Source: Pseudomonas palleroniana
GTDB taxonomy: Bacteria > Pseudomonadota > Gammaproteobacteria > Pseudomonadales > Pseudomonadaceae
DNA length: 64,000 bases
Assembly: GCF_003031675.1 (NCBI RefSeq)
Contig: NZ_PYWX01000061.1
Coordinates: forward strand, 62,001 to 126,000
Direction of reading: 5' to 3'
How positions within the stretch are numbered: the stretch's first letter is position 1; each line of letters begins with the position of its first letter. Under the pieces are notes generated by a model. The model ran no database searches. It was given only the letters and a program-made list of their open reading frames with translations, and had not been told where the DNA came from. Below are positions 16,350 through 24,801 of this stretch, in pieces. The position numbers and the translations under genes are program-made.

Positions 16350-17219
16350 ATGGACCGCGTGCGAAATCTTCTGGAACAGATCCAGAACCGCCTCGAAGAA
16401 TTAAACAAGGCCGAGCGCAAAGTCGCTGAAGTCATCCTGCTTAACCCGCAGCAGGCCACCCGCTTCTCGATCGCCGCCCTCGCCCAGGCCGCCTCGGTCA
16501 GTGAGCCGACGGTCAACCGTTTCTGCCGTTCGTTCGGTGTCAGCGGTTACCCTGAACTGAAATTGCAGTTGGCGCAAAGCCTGGCCAGTGGCGCGGCCTA
16601 TGTCAGCCGCGCAGTGGAGGCCGATGATAACCCTGAGGCGTATACCCAGAAGATCTTCGGCAGCGCCATTGCCTCCCTGGACAGCGCCTGCCAGGCCCTG
16701 GACCCGGCCCTGATCAGCAAGGCCGTGGATTTGCTGATCCAGGCGCGGCAGATCCACTTCTTCGGCCTGGGCGCCTCGGCCCCGGTGGCCATGGACGCGC
16801 TGCACAAGTTTTTCCGCTTCAACCTGGCGGTGACCGCGCATGCCGACGTGCTGATGCAGCGCATGATCGCTTCGGTGGCCCATACGGGCGAACTGTTCGT
16901 AATCATTTCCTACACCGGGCGTACCCGCGAGCTGGTGGAAGTGGCGCGTATCGCACGCAGCAATGGTGCTTCGGTGCTGGGCGTGACTGCCGAAAACTCA
17001 CCGCTGGCCAAGGCCAGCACCGTGAGTCTGAACATTCCGCTGCCGGAAGACACCGACATCTACATGCCGATGACGTCGCGGATCATCCAACTGACGGTAC
17101 TGGATGTGCTGGCGACCGGCATGACCTTGCGTCGCGGGGTGGATTTCCAGCCGCATCTGCGCAAGATCAAAGAGAGCTTGAATGACAGCCGGTATCCGGT
17201 GGGCGACGAATTCAACTAG
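16350..17219 (+). CDS. hexR: HexR, RpiR-family transcriptional regulator
   Basis: The 289-aa protein has an N-terminal RpiR helix-turn-helix (about 1-77: FSIAALAQAASVSEPTVNRFCRS...) and a SIS phosphosugar-binding domain (about 120-260: ARQIHFFGLGASAPVAMDALHKF and VIISYTGRTRELVEVARIA). HexR represses central carbon genes, including zwf-pgl-eda and glyceraldehyde-3-phosphate dehydrogenase, and responds to KDPG. The divergent position to zwf and the length are exactly as expected. Its stop is only 5 bp from the start of a six-copy 135-bp repeat array. Confidence 0.95.
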   Translation: MDRVRNLLEQIQNRLEELNKAERKVAEVILLNPQQATRFSIAALAQAASVSEPTVNRFCRSFGVSGYPELKLQLAQSLASGAAYVSRAVEADDNPEAYTQKIFGSAIASLDSACQALDPALISKAVDLLIQARQIHFFGLGASAPVAMDALHKFFRFNLAVTAHADVLMQRMIASVAHTGELFVIISYTGRTRELVEVARIARSNGASVLGVTAENSPLAKASTVSLNIPLPEDTDIYMPMTSRIIQLTVLDVLATGMTLRRGVDFQPHLRKIKESLNDSRYPVGDEFN

Positions 17220-17224
17220 CCACT

Positions 17225-18016
17225 GATCGTTCCCACGCTCTGCGTGGGTACGCCGCCCTGGACGCTCTGCGTCCGCTGTTGAAAGTCGTGACGCGGAGCA
17301 TCACTGGATGCATTCCCACGCGGAGCGTGGGAACGATCTAAAGCCCACACATGACATCTGATCGTTCCCACGCTCTGCGTGGGAACGCCGCCCTGGACGC
17401 TCTGCGTCCGCTGTTGAAAGTCGTGACGCGGAGCATCACTGGATGCATTCCCACGCGGAGCGTGGGAACGATCTAAAGCCCACACATGACATCTGATCGT
17501 TCCCACGCTCTGCGTGGGAACGCCGCCCTGGACGCTCCGCGTCCGCTGCTGGAAGTCGTGACGCGCAGCATCACTGGATGCATTCCCACGCGGAGCGTGG
17601 GAACGATCTAAAGCCCACACATGACATCTGATCGTTCCCACGCTCGGCGTGGGAACGCCGCCCTGGACGCTCTGCGTCCGCTGCTGAAAGTGGTGACGCG
17701 GAGCATCACTGGATGCATTCCCACGCGGAGCGTGGGAACGATCTAAAGCCCACACATGACATCTAATCGTTCCCACGCTCGGCGTGGGAACGCCGCCCTG
17801 GACGCTCTGCGTCCGCTGCTGAAAGTCGTGACGCGGAGCATCACTGGATGCATTCCCACGCGGAGCGTGGGAACGATCTAAAGCCCACACATGACATCTG
17901 ATCGTTCCCACGCTCTGCGTGGGTACGCCGCCCTGGACGCTCTGCGTCCGCTGCTGGAAGTCGTGACGCGCAGCATCACTGGATGCATTCCCACGCGGAG
18001 CGTGGGAACGATCTAA
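17225..18016. repeat. Six tandem 135-bp REPIN units filling the hexR-mutarotase gap
   Basis: Units begin at 17225, 17360, 17495, 17630, 17765 and 17900, an exact 135-bp period. Each unit opens with a hairpin (CGTTCCCACGC-tct-GCGTGGGAACG), has a middle hairpin GGACGC-tct-GCGTCC, and closes with TTCCCACGC-gga-GCGTGGGAA then GATC. Copies differ by a few point changes, for example CTCTGC/CTCGGC and CTGTTG/CTGCTG. The array starts 5 bp after the hexR stop and its last arm runs into the stop codon of the convergent mutarotase gene. The period is a multiple of three, which keeps a spurious long frame open through it. The repeat core differs from the GGGGGCTTGCTCCC family seen elsewhere in the window. 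Confidence 0.95.
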
Positions 18017-18858
18017 GCTCCTGCTCTGGCCTGCAAGCTCAGATGCGCCCTCTCCCCCGGCGCCAGGCTGGCTCCGGCCATTGCCGACTCCACGCACACA
18101 AAGCCCGACGCCTCATTGAAACTCACGCCCAGCAAGGGCCGGCTCCCCGGATGCCACACCACGGTGTCCGCGCTGTCGCCGGTGTCGATACACAGTTCCC
18201 GCTGCCAGGCATGGTCTTTGAGATGCAATTCGCCCTCATGCTGGAACACCCGCTGGCATCCACCGTCTACTCGCAACTCACCTTCCTGCTGGCAGACCTG
18301 ACGGTTGAGCTGGTCATAACCTTGCGCCCCGTCGAGTCCAGACAGCGCTACCTCATCAACGTGACCAATACGCCAGTAAGCGTGCAAAGCATGGCTCAAC
18401 TGGCAAGGGAGTTCGTCCTGATGTTCAGTGCTCAGGCGCAATTCCAGGGTTTCGCCCAGGTGCGCATGCAGGTCGACCTGCCAGTCGCAGAGGCGTAACT
18501 GCCAGTGCAGGCGCACACCATCGTCGTCGCTGCTGCTGTCGAGCAGCTTCCAGTCGATCAGCCGCGCCCAGCCATGGGACGGCCATGCGTTTTCACTCGG
18601 ATGGCGGCCATACCAGGGCCAGCACACCGGCACACCACCACGGATGGCCCCCACCTGTGGCCACTTGGCTGCACACCACAACCAGGGTTTCTGGCCGTGC
18701 GGTTGGAAATGCAACAGTTGCGCGCCCTGGCGACTGAACACGGCCTGGCACAGCGGATGGTCGATCACCAATACGTCGCGCATCTGAAAGCGCTCCCAGG
18801 CGAACACCGGACGCTCGCGCAGGGATTTGAAAAAGCGTTGCAGCGGATGCTCATGCAT
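18013..18858 (-). CDS. D-hexose-6-phosphate mutarotase
   Basis: A 281-aa aldose-1-epimerase-like protein of the YeaD group, which interconverts the alpha and beta anomers of glucose-6-phosphate. Typical pieces are FSRQGAQLLHFQPHGQKPWLWCA, GAIRGGVPVCWPWYG, PSHGWARLIDW, HALHAYWRIG with the catalytic His and, late, FVCVESA. Its place after oprB and next to the zwf/hexR cluster fits hexose catabolism. The terminal stop codon lies within the last base pairs of the repeat array, so the 3' end may have been trimmed or capped by the repeat. Confidence 0.88.
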   Translation of the reverse strand: MHEHPLQRFFKSLRERPVFAWERFQMRDVLVIDHPLCQAVFSRQGAQLLHFQPHGQKPWLWCAAKWPQVGAIRGGVPVCWPWYGRHPSENAWPSHGWARLIDWKLLDSSSDDDGVRLHWQLRLCDWQVDLHAHLGETLELRLSTEHQDELPCQLSHALHAYWRIGHVDEVALSGLDGAQGYDQLNRQVCQQEGELRVDGGCQRVFQHEGELHLKDHAWQRELCIDTGDSADTVVWHPGSRPLLGVSFNEASGFVCVESAMAGASLAPGERAHLSLQARAGA

Positions 18859-18892
18859 GTGCCACGGTCCTGAAGATCATCACAGTGCGCCC

Positions 18893-18923
18893 CAAAAAAA
18901 GCGGGTAGCCATGGCTACCCGCA
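18893..18923 (-). terminator. Rho-independent terminator after oprB
   Basis: On the minus strand GCGGGTAGCCAT/ATGGCTACCCGC forms a 12-bp stem followed by seven T residues, 38 bp past the oprB stop. It separates oprB from the mutarotase gene. Confidence 0.85.
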
Positions 18924-18960
18924 AAATGCGCACAGAGAGAAGGAGCTTATCGCAACAGCG

Positions 18961-20307
18961 TTAGAACGTAGACTGAATTTTCAGGCCCGCTACCAACGCG
19001 TTGTCGACTTGGTCGACGCCACCTGGGTTCTTGATGTATTGCAGGTTAGGACGCACGGTCAGCCAGTTGGTGACGTGAATGCCATAGTTGAGCTCGACGT
19101 TGTACTCGGTGTTACGCAGAGGCGCGTAACCCGCCTGGCTGTAGTCGGTGAAACCACCCGCCTCATTGAGCAACTCGGAGTTTTTCTTCACATCACTGTT
19201 GGCGTGGATACGGGAAATACCAATACCGACGTCATCTTTGGCACGGGCATCAAATGGCCCTTTGTACACCAGCATCAGCGACTGGTAGTTATCGACCAGG
19301 TTGGTGTCTTTATCGTGGAAGGTCGCGTTGGCGGCAATGTTCAAGCCGCGCGAAGCATCACCGTTATGCGTGGTGAGTTGCTGTTGCGCAACGAACCAGT
19401 AACCGGTTTTGCTGCTGCGCAGACGGTAGGCTGCGCCGGTGGTGGCCGCATCGTTACCATTGACGTCTTCACGTACATCGCTGGCGTCGGCCGCGCTCTT
19501 GTAGTAACCCACACGGTATTCGCCCGGCAGGTTGTTAACCTTCGGCGACCAGACCAATTCCACCGGAATCACAGTACCCTTGGTACCGCTGCCGCTGAGT
19601 TTGAAGCCGTTACCGTGCTCCAGCTGCGACGGGTTCTGGTTGTACGCACCGATTTGCGCATACAGCTCTGGCGTGATGTTGTACTTCAAGCGGATAGCGG
19701 CCTGGGCCACCGGCCAGTTGTACCAGGTGTTGACGTAGTTACCCACTTGCGAGCCGCAGAACGACAGGTTCTGGAAGTCGCATGGGAAGGTGTTGAAGTC
19801 TTCGCCTTCGCCGAAGTAGCCGAGTTTCACGTCCAGCTTGTTGTCGAACATCTGGTGCTGGATCCAGAACTGGGTCAGACGCACCATGTGGCCACGGCCG
19901 TAGACTTCCATGGACGAGCTCAGCGTGCCGGCACGCGGGTCGCCGATACGGTCGTTGGAGATGTTCTGGCCGTTACGGTTGGTCAACTGGATCTTGGCCT
20001 GGGTGTTGTCCCAGCCCCACAGTTTCTGCAGGTCCAGCGCCACGCCCAGACCGAACTGGTCGGAGTAACGGCCAGTCTTGTCGTCGTTGTAGCCGCCATG
20101 CAGGTTGGCGCCCATTTCACCCACGTAGTCAGCCTTGATGTCGATACCTTGCTCGATCAGCTTGGTCCGCTCGCCGCCCCAATCACCGGTCATCCACTTG
20201 GAGTCGGCACTGAATGCATCGGCCGCCATCGCATTGGCGGACAGTACAAGGGCTGCTGCTGCTGACAGTTGGCAGATCAGCCGGGTGTTGTTGTGTTGCT
20301 TTTTCAT
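18961..20307 (-). CDS. oprB: Carbohydrate-selective outer-membrane porin OprB
   Basis: OprB lets glucose and related sugars cross the outer membrane. The 448-aa precursor has a signal peptide (LICQLSAAAALVLSANAMA) and then the OprB start SKWMTGDWGGERTKLIEQGI. Many amphipathic beta-strands follow, and the last residue is phenylalanine (LKIQSTF), as Bam-assembled porins require. Two cysteines (FPCDFQNLSFCGS) occur in a loop, as in other OprB proteins. It is the distal gene of the glt operon, 84 bp after gltK, and has its own terminator. Confidence 0.95.
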   Translation of the reverse strand: MKKQHNNTRLICQLSAAAALVLSANAMAADAFSADSKWMTGDWGGERTKLIEQGIDIKADYVGEMGANLHGGYNDDKTGRYSDQFGLGVALDLQKLWGWDNTQAKIQLTNRNGQNISNDRIGDPRAGTLSSSMEVYGRGHMVRLTQFWIQHQMFDNKLDVKLGYFGEGEDFNTFPCDFQNLSFCGSQVGNYVNTWYNWPVAQAAIRLKYNITPELYAQIGAYNQNPSQLEHGNGFKLSGSGTKGTVIPVELVWSPKVNNLPGEYRVGYYKSAADASDVREDVNGNDAATTGAAYRLRSSKTGYWFVAQQQLTTHNGDASRGLNIAANATFHDKDTNLVDNYQSLMLVYKGPFDARAKDDVGIGISRIHANSDVKKNSELLNEAGGFTDYSQAGYAPLRNTEYNVELNYGIHVTNWLTVRPNLQYIKNPGGVDQVDNALVAGLKIQSTF

Positions 20308-20391
20308 CCCTACATCCTCGTCTTTATTGTTATTAAACTGTTTTTATCTAACGCGGGTTACATTTTTTATCTAAAACAACAAGTTATAGAC

Positions 20392-21552
20392 TCAACGACC
20401 TTTGAATTGGGCCACGTTGCCGGTGTGCCCGAGCGCAGGCGATGCGGCAGCAGTGCCCAGACGCTCGCCAGTGTTGGCGTCGAACAACAGGACCTTGGCC
20501 GGATCGAATTGCAGAGTCAGGGTCTCACCGACCTGGGGCGCCACGTCGGGTGCCAGGCGGCAGCAGACCTTGGTGTCGTTGAGTTGCACGAACACCAAGG
20601 TGTCCGGGCCGGTCGGTTCGGTGACCTGGACTTCGGCACGAATGCTCGACGCGCTGTCGCCCTCGCCGTTGGCCAACATGATTTGCTCCGGGCGCAGGCC
20701 CAGGATCACGTCGCGGTCTTCAAGGCCGGCATCCGACACATTGAGCGCCAACTCGCAGCGGGCCTGGCCGCTATCGAGCAGCGCCACCAGGCGACCGTCC
20801 TTGCGCTGCAAGCGCAGCGGTACGAAGTTCATCGGCGGCGAACCGATAAAGCTCGCGACGAACTGGTTGGCCGGGTCGTTATAAATCTCTTTCGGCGTAC
20901 CGAACTGCTGGATGATGCCGTCCTTCATCACCGCCACTTTGTCGCCCAGGGTCATCGCTTCGATCTGGTCGTGGGTCACGTAGACCGTGGTGGTTTTCAG
21001 GCGCTGGTGCATCAGTTTCATTTCGGTGCGCATCTCGACCCGCAGCTTGGCGTCGAGGTTGGACAGCGGTTCGTCGAACAGGTAGATCTTCGGCCGGCGC
21101 GCCAGGGCACGGCCCATGGCCACGCGCTGTTGCTGACCACCGGACAACTGGCCCGGCTTGCGATTGAGCAGGTGTTCGATCTGCAGCAGCTTGGCCACGC
21201 GCGCCACTTCGGCATCGATATCGGCCTGGGGCATCTTGCGGATTTTCAAGCCGAACTCGATGTTCTCGCGCACGCTCATGGTCGGGTACAGCGCGTAGGA
21301 CTGGAACACCATGGCGATGTCACGGTCCTTGGGGCTCATGCCGCTGACGTCCTGATCGCCGATCATGATCGCGCCGCCGGTGATGGTCTCAAGCCCGGCG
21401 ATGCAGTTCATCAGCGTGGATTTACCGCAACCCGAAGGGCCGACCAGGATCAGGAACTCACCTTCCTTGATCGACAGTTCGATGTTCTTCAAGGTGTCGG
21501 GCAAGCCGGCGCCATAGGTCTTGTTTACATTGCGAAGTTCAAGCGTAGCCAT
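20392..21552 (-). CDS. gltK: Sugar ABC transporter ATP-binding protein GltK
   Basis: A 386-aa MalK/UgpC-type ATPase: Walker A GPSGCGKST (about 38-46), signature LSGGQQQRVAMGRAL, Walker B IYLFDEPLSNLD, switch His in VYVTHDQ. A C-terminal regulatory TOBE-like domain spans about 240-386. It starts 2 bp after the gltG stop. With gltBFG it forms the high-affinity glucose/mannose uptake system of Pseudomonas. Such MalK-like ATPases are sometimes shared among sugar importers. Confidence 0.93.
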   Translation of the reverse strand: MATLELRNVNKTYGAGLPDTLKNIELSIKEGEFLILVGPSGCGKSTLMNCIAGLETITGGAIMIGDQDVSGMSPKDRDIAMVFQSYALYPTMSVRENIEFGLKIRKMPQADIDAEVARVAKLLQIEHLLNRKPGQLSGGQQQRVAMGRALARRPKIYLFDEPLSNLDAKLRVEMRTEMKLMHQRLKTTTVYVTHDQIEAMTLGDKVAVMKDGIIQQFGTPKEIYNDPANQFVASFIGSPPMNFVPLRLQRKDGRLVALLDSGQARCELALNVSDAGLEDRDVILGLRPEQIMLANGEGDSASSIRAEVQVTEPTGPDTLVFVQLNDTKVCCRLAPDVAPQVGETLTLQFDPAKVLLFDANTGERLGTAAASPALGHTGNVAQFKGR

Positions 21553-21554
21553 GA

Positions 21555-22400
21555 TTACCCCTTGACCGCGCCAGCCGTGAGGCCGCGCACGAAATACTTG
21601 CCTGCGATCACATAGACCAGCAGGGTCGGCAGCCCGGCGATCATCGCCGCCGCCATATCCACGTTATATTCCTTGGCCCCGGTGCTGGTGTTGACCAGGT
21701 TGTTCAGCGCCACCGTGATGGGCTGGGAGTCGCCGCTGGAGAACACCACACCGAACAGGAAGTCGTTCCAGATCTGGGTGAACTGCCAGATCAGGCAGAC
21801 CATGATGATCGGCGTCGACATCGGCAGAATGATCTGACGGAAGATGGTGAAGAAACCTGCACCGTCCAGCCGTGCGGCCTTGATCAGCGCGTCAGGAATG
21901 CTCACGTAGTAGTTACGGAAAAACAGTGTAGTAAACGCCAGTCCGTAGACCACGTGTACAAACACCAGGCCGGTTGTGGTGCTGGCCAGGCCCATCTTGC
22001 CGAGGGTGAACGACGCGGGCAGCAGTACGGTCTGGAACGGCAGGAAGCAGCCAAACAGCAGCAAGCCGAAGAACAGCTGCGAGCCTTTGAAGCGCCAGAA
22101 CGACAGCACATAGCCGTTCAGTGCGCCAATGGCGGTGGAAATCAGTACGGCCGGAACGGTGATCTTGATCGAGTTCCAGAAGTAGCCGTCCACGGTGGCC
22201 CAGGCCTTGACCCAGCCGATACCGCTGACCACGGTCGGCCAGCTCAGCAGGTTGCCGGTGCTGATATCTTCCGGGGTCTTGAAGCTGGTCAGCAGCATCA
22301 CTACCAGCGGCACCAGGTACAGCAGCACCGCGAGGATCAGCACCGCATAGATCGCGATGCGGCTCAGGCTGATGGCAGGTTTGGAAGCGAGACTAGTCAT
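21555..22400 (-). CDS. gltG: Sugar ABC transporter permease GltG
   Basis: The 281-aa MalG-type permease has six predicted membrane helices, with LSRIAIYAVLILAVLLYLVPLVVMLL first, and the EAA loop SIPDALIKAARLDGAGFFTIFRQIILPMSTP that couples to GltK. It overlaps the upstream gltF by 8 bp and precedes gltK by 2 bp, so it is in one tightly packed operon. Confidence 0.93.
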   Translation of the reverse strand: MTSLASKPAISLSRIAIYAVLILAVLLYLVPLVVMLLTSFKTPEDISTGNLLSWPTVVSGIGWVKAWATVDGYFWNSIKITVPAVLISTAIGALNGYVLSFWRFKGSQLFFGLLLFGCFLPFQTVLLPASFTLGKMGLASTTTGLVFVHVVYGLAFTTLFFRNYYVSIPDALIKAARLDGAGFFTIFRQIILPMSTPIIMVCLIWQFTQIWNDFLFGVVFSSGDSQPITVALNNLVNTSTGAKEYNVDMAAAMIAGLPTLLVYVIAGKYFVRGLTAGAVKG

Positions 22401-23301
22401 GACGCTTGGTCCTCAGCTCGGAATACAGGTAAGGCACGATGATCGCGAGGATCGCGCCGAGCATCAGGATTGCGCTGGCCGAGCCCATACCCATCTGGCC
22501 ACGACTGAAGGTGAACGAGTACATGAACATGGCGGGCAGGTCGGACGAGTAGCCCGGACCACCGGCCGTCATGGCGGCGACCAGGTCGAAGCTCTTGATC
22601 GCAATGTGCGCCAGGATCATCACGGCACTGAAGAACACTGGGCGCAGGCTGGGCAGCACCACGCTCCAGTAGATGCGCGGCAGGCTGGCGCCGTCGATCT
22701 GCGCGGCACGGATGATCGACTGATCAACACCACGCAGGCCCGCGAGGAACATCGCCATGATGAAGCCGGAGGCTTGCCAAACGGCGGCAATTACCAGGCA
22801 GTAAACGACGCGATCAGGGTCGATCAGCCAGTCGAGACGGAAGCCTTCCCAGCCCCAGTCCCGCAGGAGTTTGTCCAGGCCCATGCCCGGGTTGAGCAGC
22901 CATTTCCAGGCGGTACCGGTGACGATCATCGAAAGCGCCATCGGGTACAGGTAAATGGTGCGGATAAAGCCTTCACGACGGATCTTCTGGTCGAGGAAAA
23001 TCGCCAGTGTCACGCCGATCACCAAGGTGATGCCGATAAACATCCCGCCGAAAACCGCCAGGTTCTTGCTCGCCACCCACCAGCGGTCGTTGTCGAACAA
23101 GCGCGCGTATTGCGCAAGGCCGGCCCAGGTGTAGTTAGGCAGGAACGTGGAGGTGGTGAACGACAGCACGAACGTCCACAGGATGTAGCCGTAGAAGCCC
23201 ACCAGAACGATGAACATGCTGGGCGCCAGCACCAGTTTGGGGAGCCAGCGCTGCAGTGCATCGAACGGCGAGGCCTTGCTGAACACAGCAACAGAACTCA
23301 T
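22393..23301 (-). CDS. gltF: Sugar ABC transporter permease GltF
   Basis: The 302-aa MalF-type permease has membrane helices such as LAPSMFIVLVGFYGYILWTFVLSF and an EAA-type loop GVDQSIIRAAQIDGASLPRIYWSVVLPSLRP near residues 190-220. It lies between gltB (93 bp upstream) and gltG (8-bp overlap). It would form the heterodimeric channel with GltG in the inner membrane. Confidence 0.93.
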   Translation of the reverse strand: MSSVAVFSKASPFDALQRWLPKLVLAPSMFIVLVGFYGYILWTFVLSFTTSTFLPNYTWAGLAQYARLFDNDRWWVASKNLAVFGGMFIGITLVIGVTLAIFLDQKIRREGFIRTIYLYPMALSMIVTGTAWKWLLNPGMGLDKLLRDWGWEGFRLDWLIDPDRVVYCLVIAAVWQASGFIMAMFLAGLRGVDQSIIRAAQIDGASLPRIYWSVVLPSLRPVFFSAVMILAHIAIKSFDLVAAMTAGGPGYSSDLPAMFMYSFTFSRGQMGMGSASAILMLGAILAIIVPYLYSELRTKRHD

Positions 23302-23393
23302 GGGAAAATCCAGTACAGGGAAAAAGGACTACAAGAGCATGCCTTGTGAGGAGTCAGGGGGTTTCCCCTCACAAGGACCAGCCGTGCTAACCG

Positions 23394-24680
23394 TTACTTC
23401 GCAGACTTGATCGCAGCGCCAAGTTTCTTGGCGGTGTCGGCCGGGTCGGCTTTCGGGTCGTTGATGTAGTTGGTCACGACATCAAAGAACGCACCTTGCA
23501 CGGCCAGGGTGGTGGCCATGTTGTGCGCCATGCTTGGTTGCAAGCCGCCGGTCTGGGCGTCAGCCAGGAAGTCCTTGGCCGCAGTCTGAGCGCAGGAGTC
23601 GAAGCCAAGCTTGTCCATTTCATGGAGCATGTCGTTGCGCACAGGGATCGAGCCCTTGTTGATGCTGAACACTTTCTGGAAGTTTTCACCCAGCACCACT
23701 TTGGCGATGTCTTGCTGACCGGCCTGAGTGCCCTTGTCTTTGACCTTGAACACCGCCAGGGAGTCGATGTTGTAAGTAAAGGCTTTGTCGGTGCCCGGGA
23801 AGGCTACGCACTCGTAGTCTTTGCCGGCGACTTTCTTGGCGGCAGTCCATTCGGACTTGGCCCAGTCACCCATGATCTGCATGCCGGCCTTGCCGTTGAT
23901 GACCTTGCCCGCTTCTAGGTTCCAGTCCTGGCCTTTACCGTCGACGTCCATGTAGGTCGCGACTTTCTTCAGTTCAGTCAGGGCCTTGACCATTTCCGGG
24001 CCGGTCAGCGCGGCGTTGTCCAGGTCAACCAGGGCTTTCTTGTAGCCATCAGCCCCCATCACCGACAACACCACCGCTTCGAATACGGTGCTGTCCTGCC
24101 AAGGCTGGCCACCGTGGGCGAGCGGAATGAAGCCCGCGGCCTTGAGCTTGTCACCGGCAGCGTAGAATTCTTCGAGGGTGGTCGGGTTCTTGGTGATACC
24201 GGCTTTCTTGAAGACTTCCGGGTTGATCCACAGCCAGTTCACGCGGTGGATGTTGACCGGCACGGCAACGTAGTTGCCCTCGTACTTCACGGTATCGGAG
24301 ACTTTCTTGTCGAGCAGGGAGTCCCACTTTTCTTCTTTGGCGACGTCTTTGAGCACGTCAGTGTCGAGCAGGCCGGTGGATGCCCATTCCTGGATGTCCG
24401 GACCTTTGATCTGAGCAACGCCTGGTGGGTTGCCGGCGACTGCACGGCTTTTCAGCACGGTCATGGCAGTGGCGCCACCGCCACCTGCAACAGCGCCGTC
24501 CTTCCAGGTGAAGCCGTCTTTCTCAACTTGGGCCTTCAGGACATCTACGGCCGCTTTTTCACCGCCGGAGGTCCACCAATGCACAACTTCAACCGTGCCT
24601 TTCGAGTCGGCGGCAAATGCACTGAGGGGAAACAACGAGGCAATGGAAATAGCGACGGCGAGGCGATTAATCGCGTTCAT
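23394..24680 (-). CDS. gltB: Glucose/mannose ABC transporter substrate-binding protein GltB
   Basis: A 428-aa periplasmic binding protein with a signal peptide (LAVAISIASLFPLSAFA, cut before ADS) and the family-1 extracellular solute-binding fold. It begins VEVVHWWTSGGEKAAV, characteristic of glucose-binding proteins, followed by QIMGDWAKSEW in the hinge region. It is the first gene of gltBFGK-oprB. A palindrome ATGTCAC-N6-GTGACAT lies about 100 bp upstream, within the end of the preceding epimerase gene. The two-component genes gltR/gltS often found near this locus are not in the window. Confidence 0.94.
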   Translation of the reverse strand: MNAINRLAVAISIASLFPLSAFAADSKGTVEVVHWWTSGGEKAAVDVLKAQVEKDGFTWKDGAVAGGGGATAMTVLKSRAVAGNPPGVAQIKGPDIQEWASTGLLDTDVLKDVAKEEKWDSLLDKKVSDTVKYEGNYVAVPVNIHRVNWLWINPEVFKKAGITKNPTTLEEFYAAGDKLKAAGFIPLAHGGQPWQDSTVFEAVVLSVMGADGYKKALVDLDNAALTGPEMVKALTELKKVATYMDVDGKGQDWNLEAGKVINGKAGMQIMGDWAKSEWTAAKKVAGKDYECVAFPGTDKAFTYNIDSLAVFKVKDKGTQAGQQDIAKVVLGENFQKVFSINKGSIPVRNDMLHEMDKLGFDSCAQTAAKDFLADAQTGGLQPSMAHNMATTLAVQGAFFDVVTNYINDPKADPADTAKKLGAAIKSAK

Positions 24681-24781
24681 CTGAGTACCTTTTCTTGTTG
24701 TTATGCATGCAAGTCTAGAGCTTGCGCTGCACGGAGTTTAAACAGGGATGTTCAGGGCGCAGGTAACAAAGGGACGCTCAA

Positions 24782-24801
24782 ATGTCACCACCTTGTGACA
24801 T
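24782..24801. promoter_or_regulatory. Candidate operator upstream of gltB
   Basis: ATGTCAC-CACCTT-GTGACAT is a perfect 7-bp inverted repeat with a 6-bp spacer. It overlaps the last codons and stop of the epimerase gene and lies 102 bp before the gltB start. A second copy with identical half-sites lies upstream of the epimerase, so it is more likely a shared regulator site than chance. Confidence 0.6.

Noticed and set aside
17225..18016. CRISPR array
   Set aside because: The whole 135-bp unit is repeated with point changes. There are no unique spacers of even length between short repeats and no cas genes.
17216..18097. A 293-codon open frame on the minus strand with the repeated phrase SHAPRGNASSDA
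   Set aside because: It is produced by the 135-bp repeat, whose period is a multiple of three and so keeps the frame open. There is no ribosome site or independent coding signal.
20269..21615. A 448-codon frame antisense to gltK
   Set aside because: It covers a clear ABC ATPase on the other strand and has no recognisable domain.
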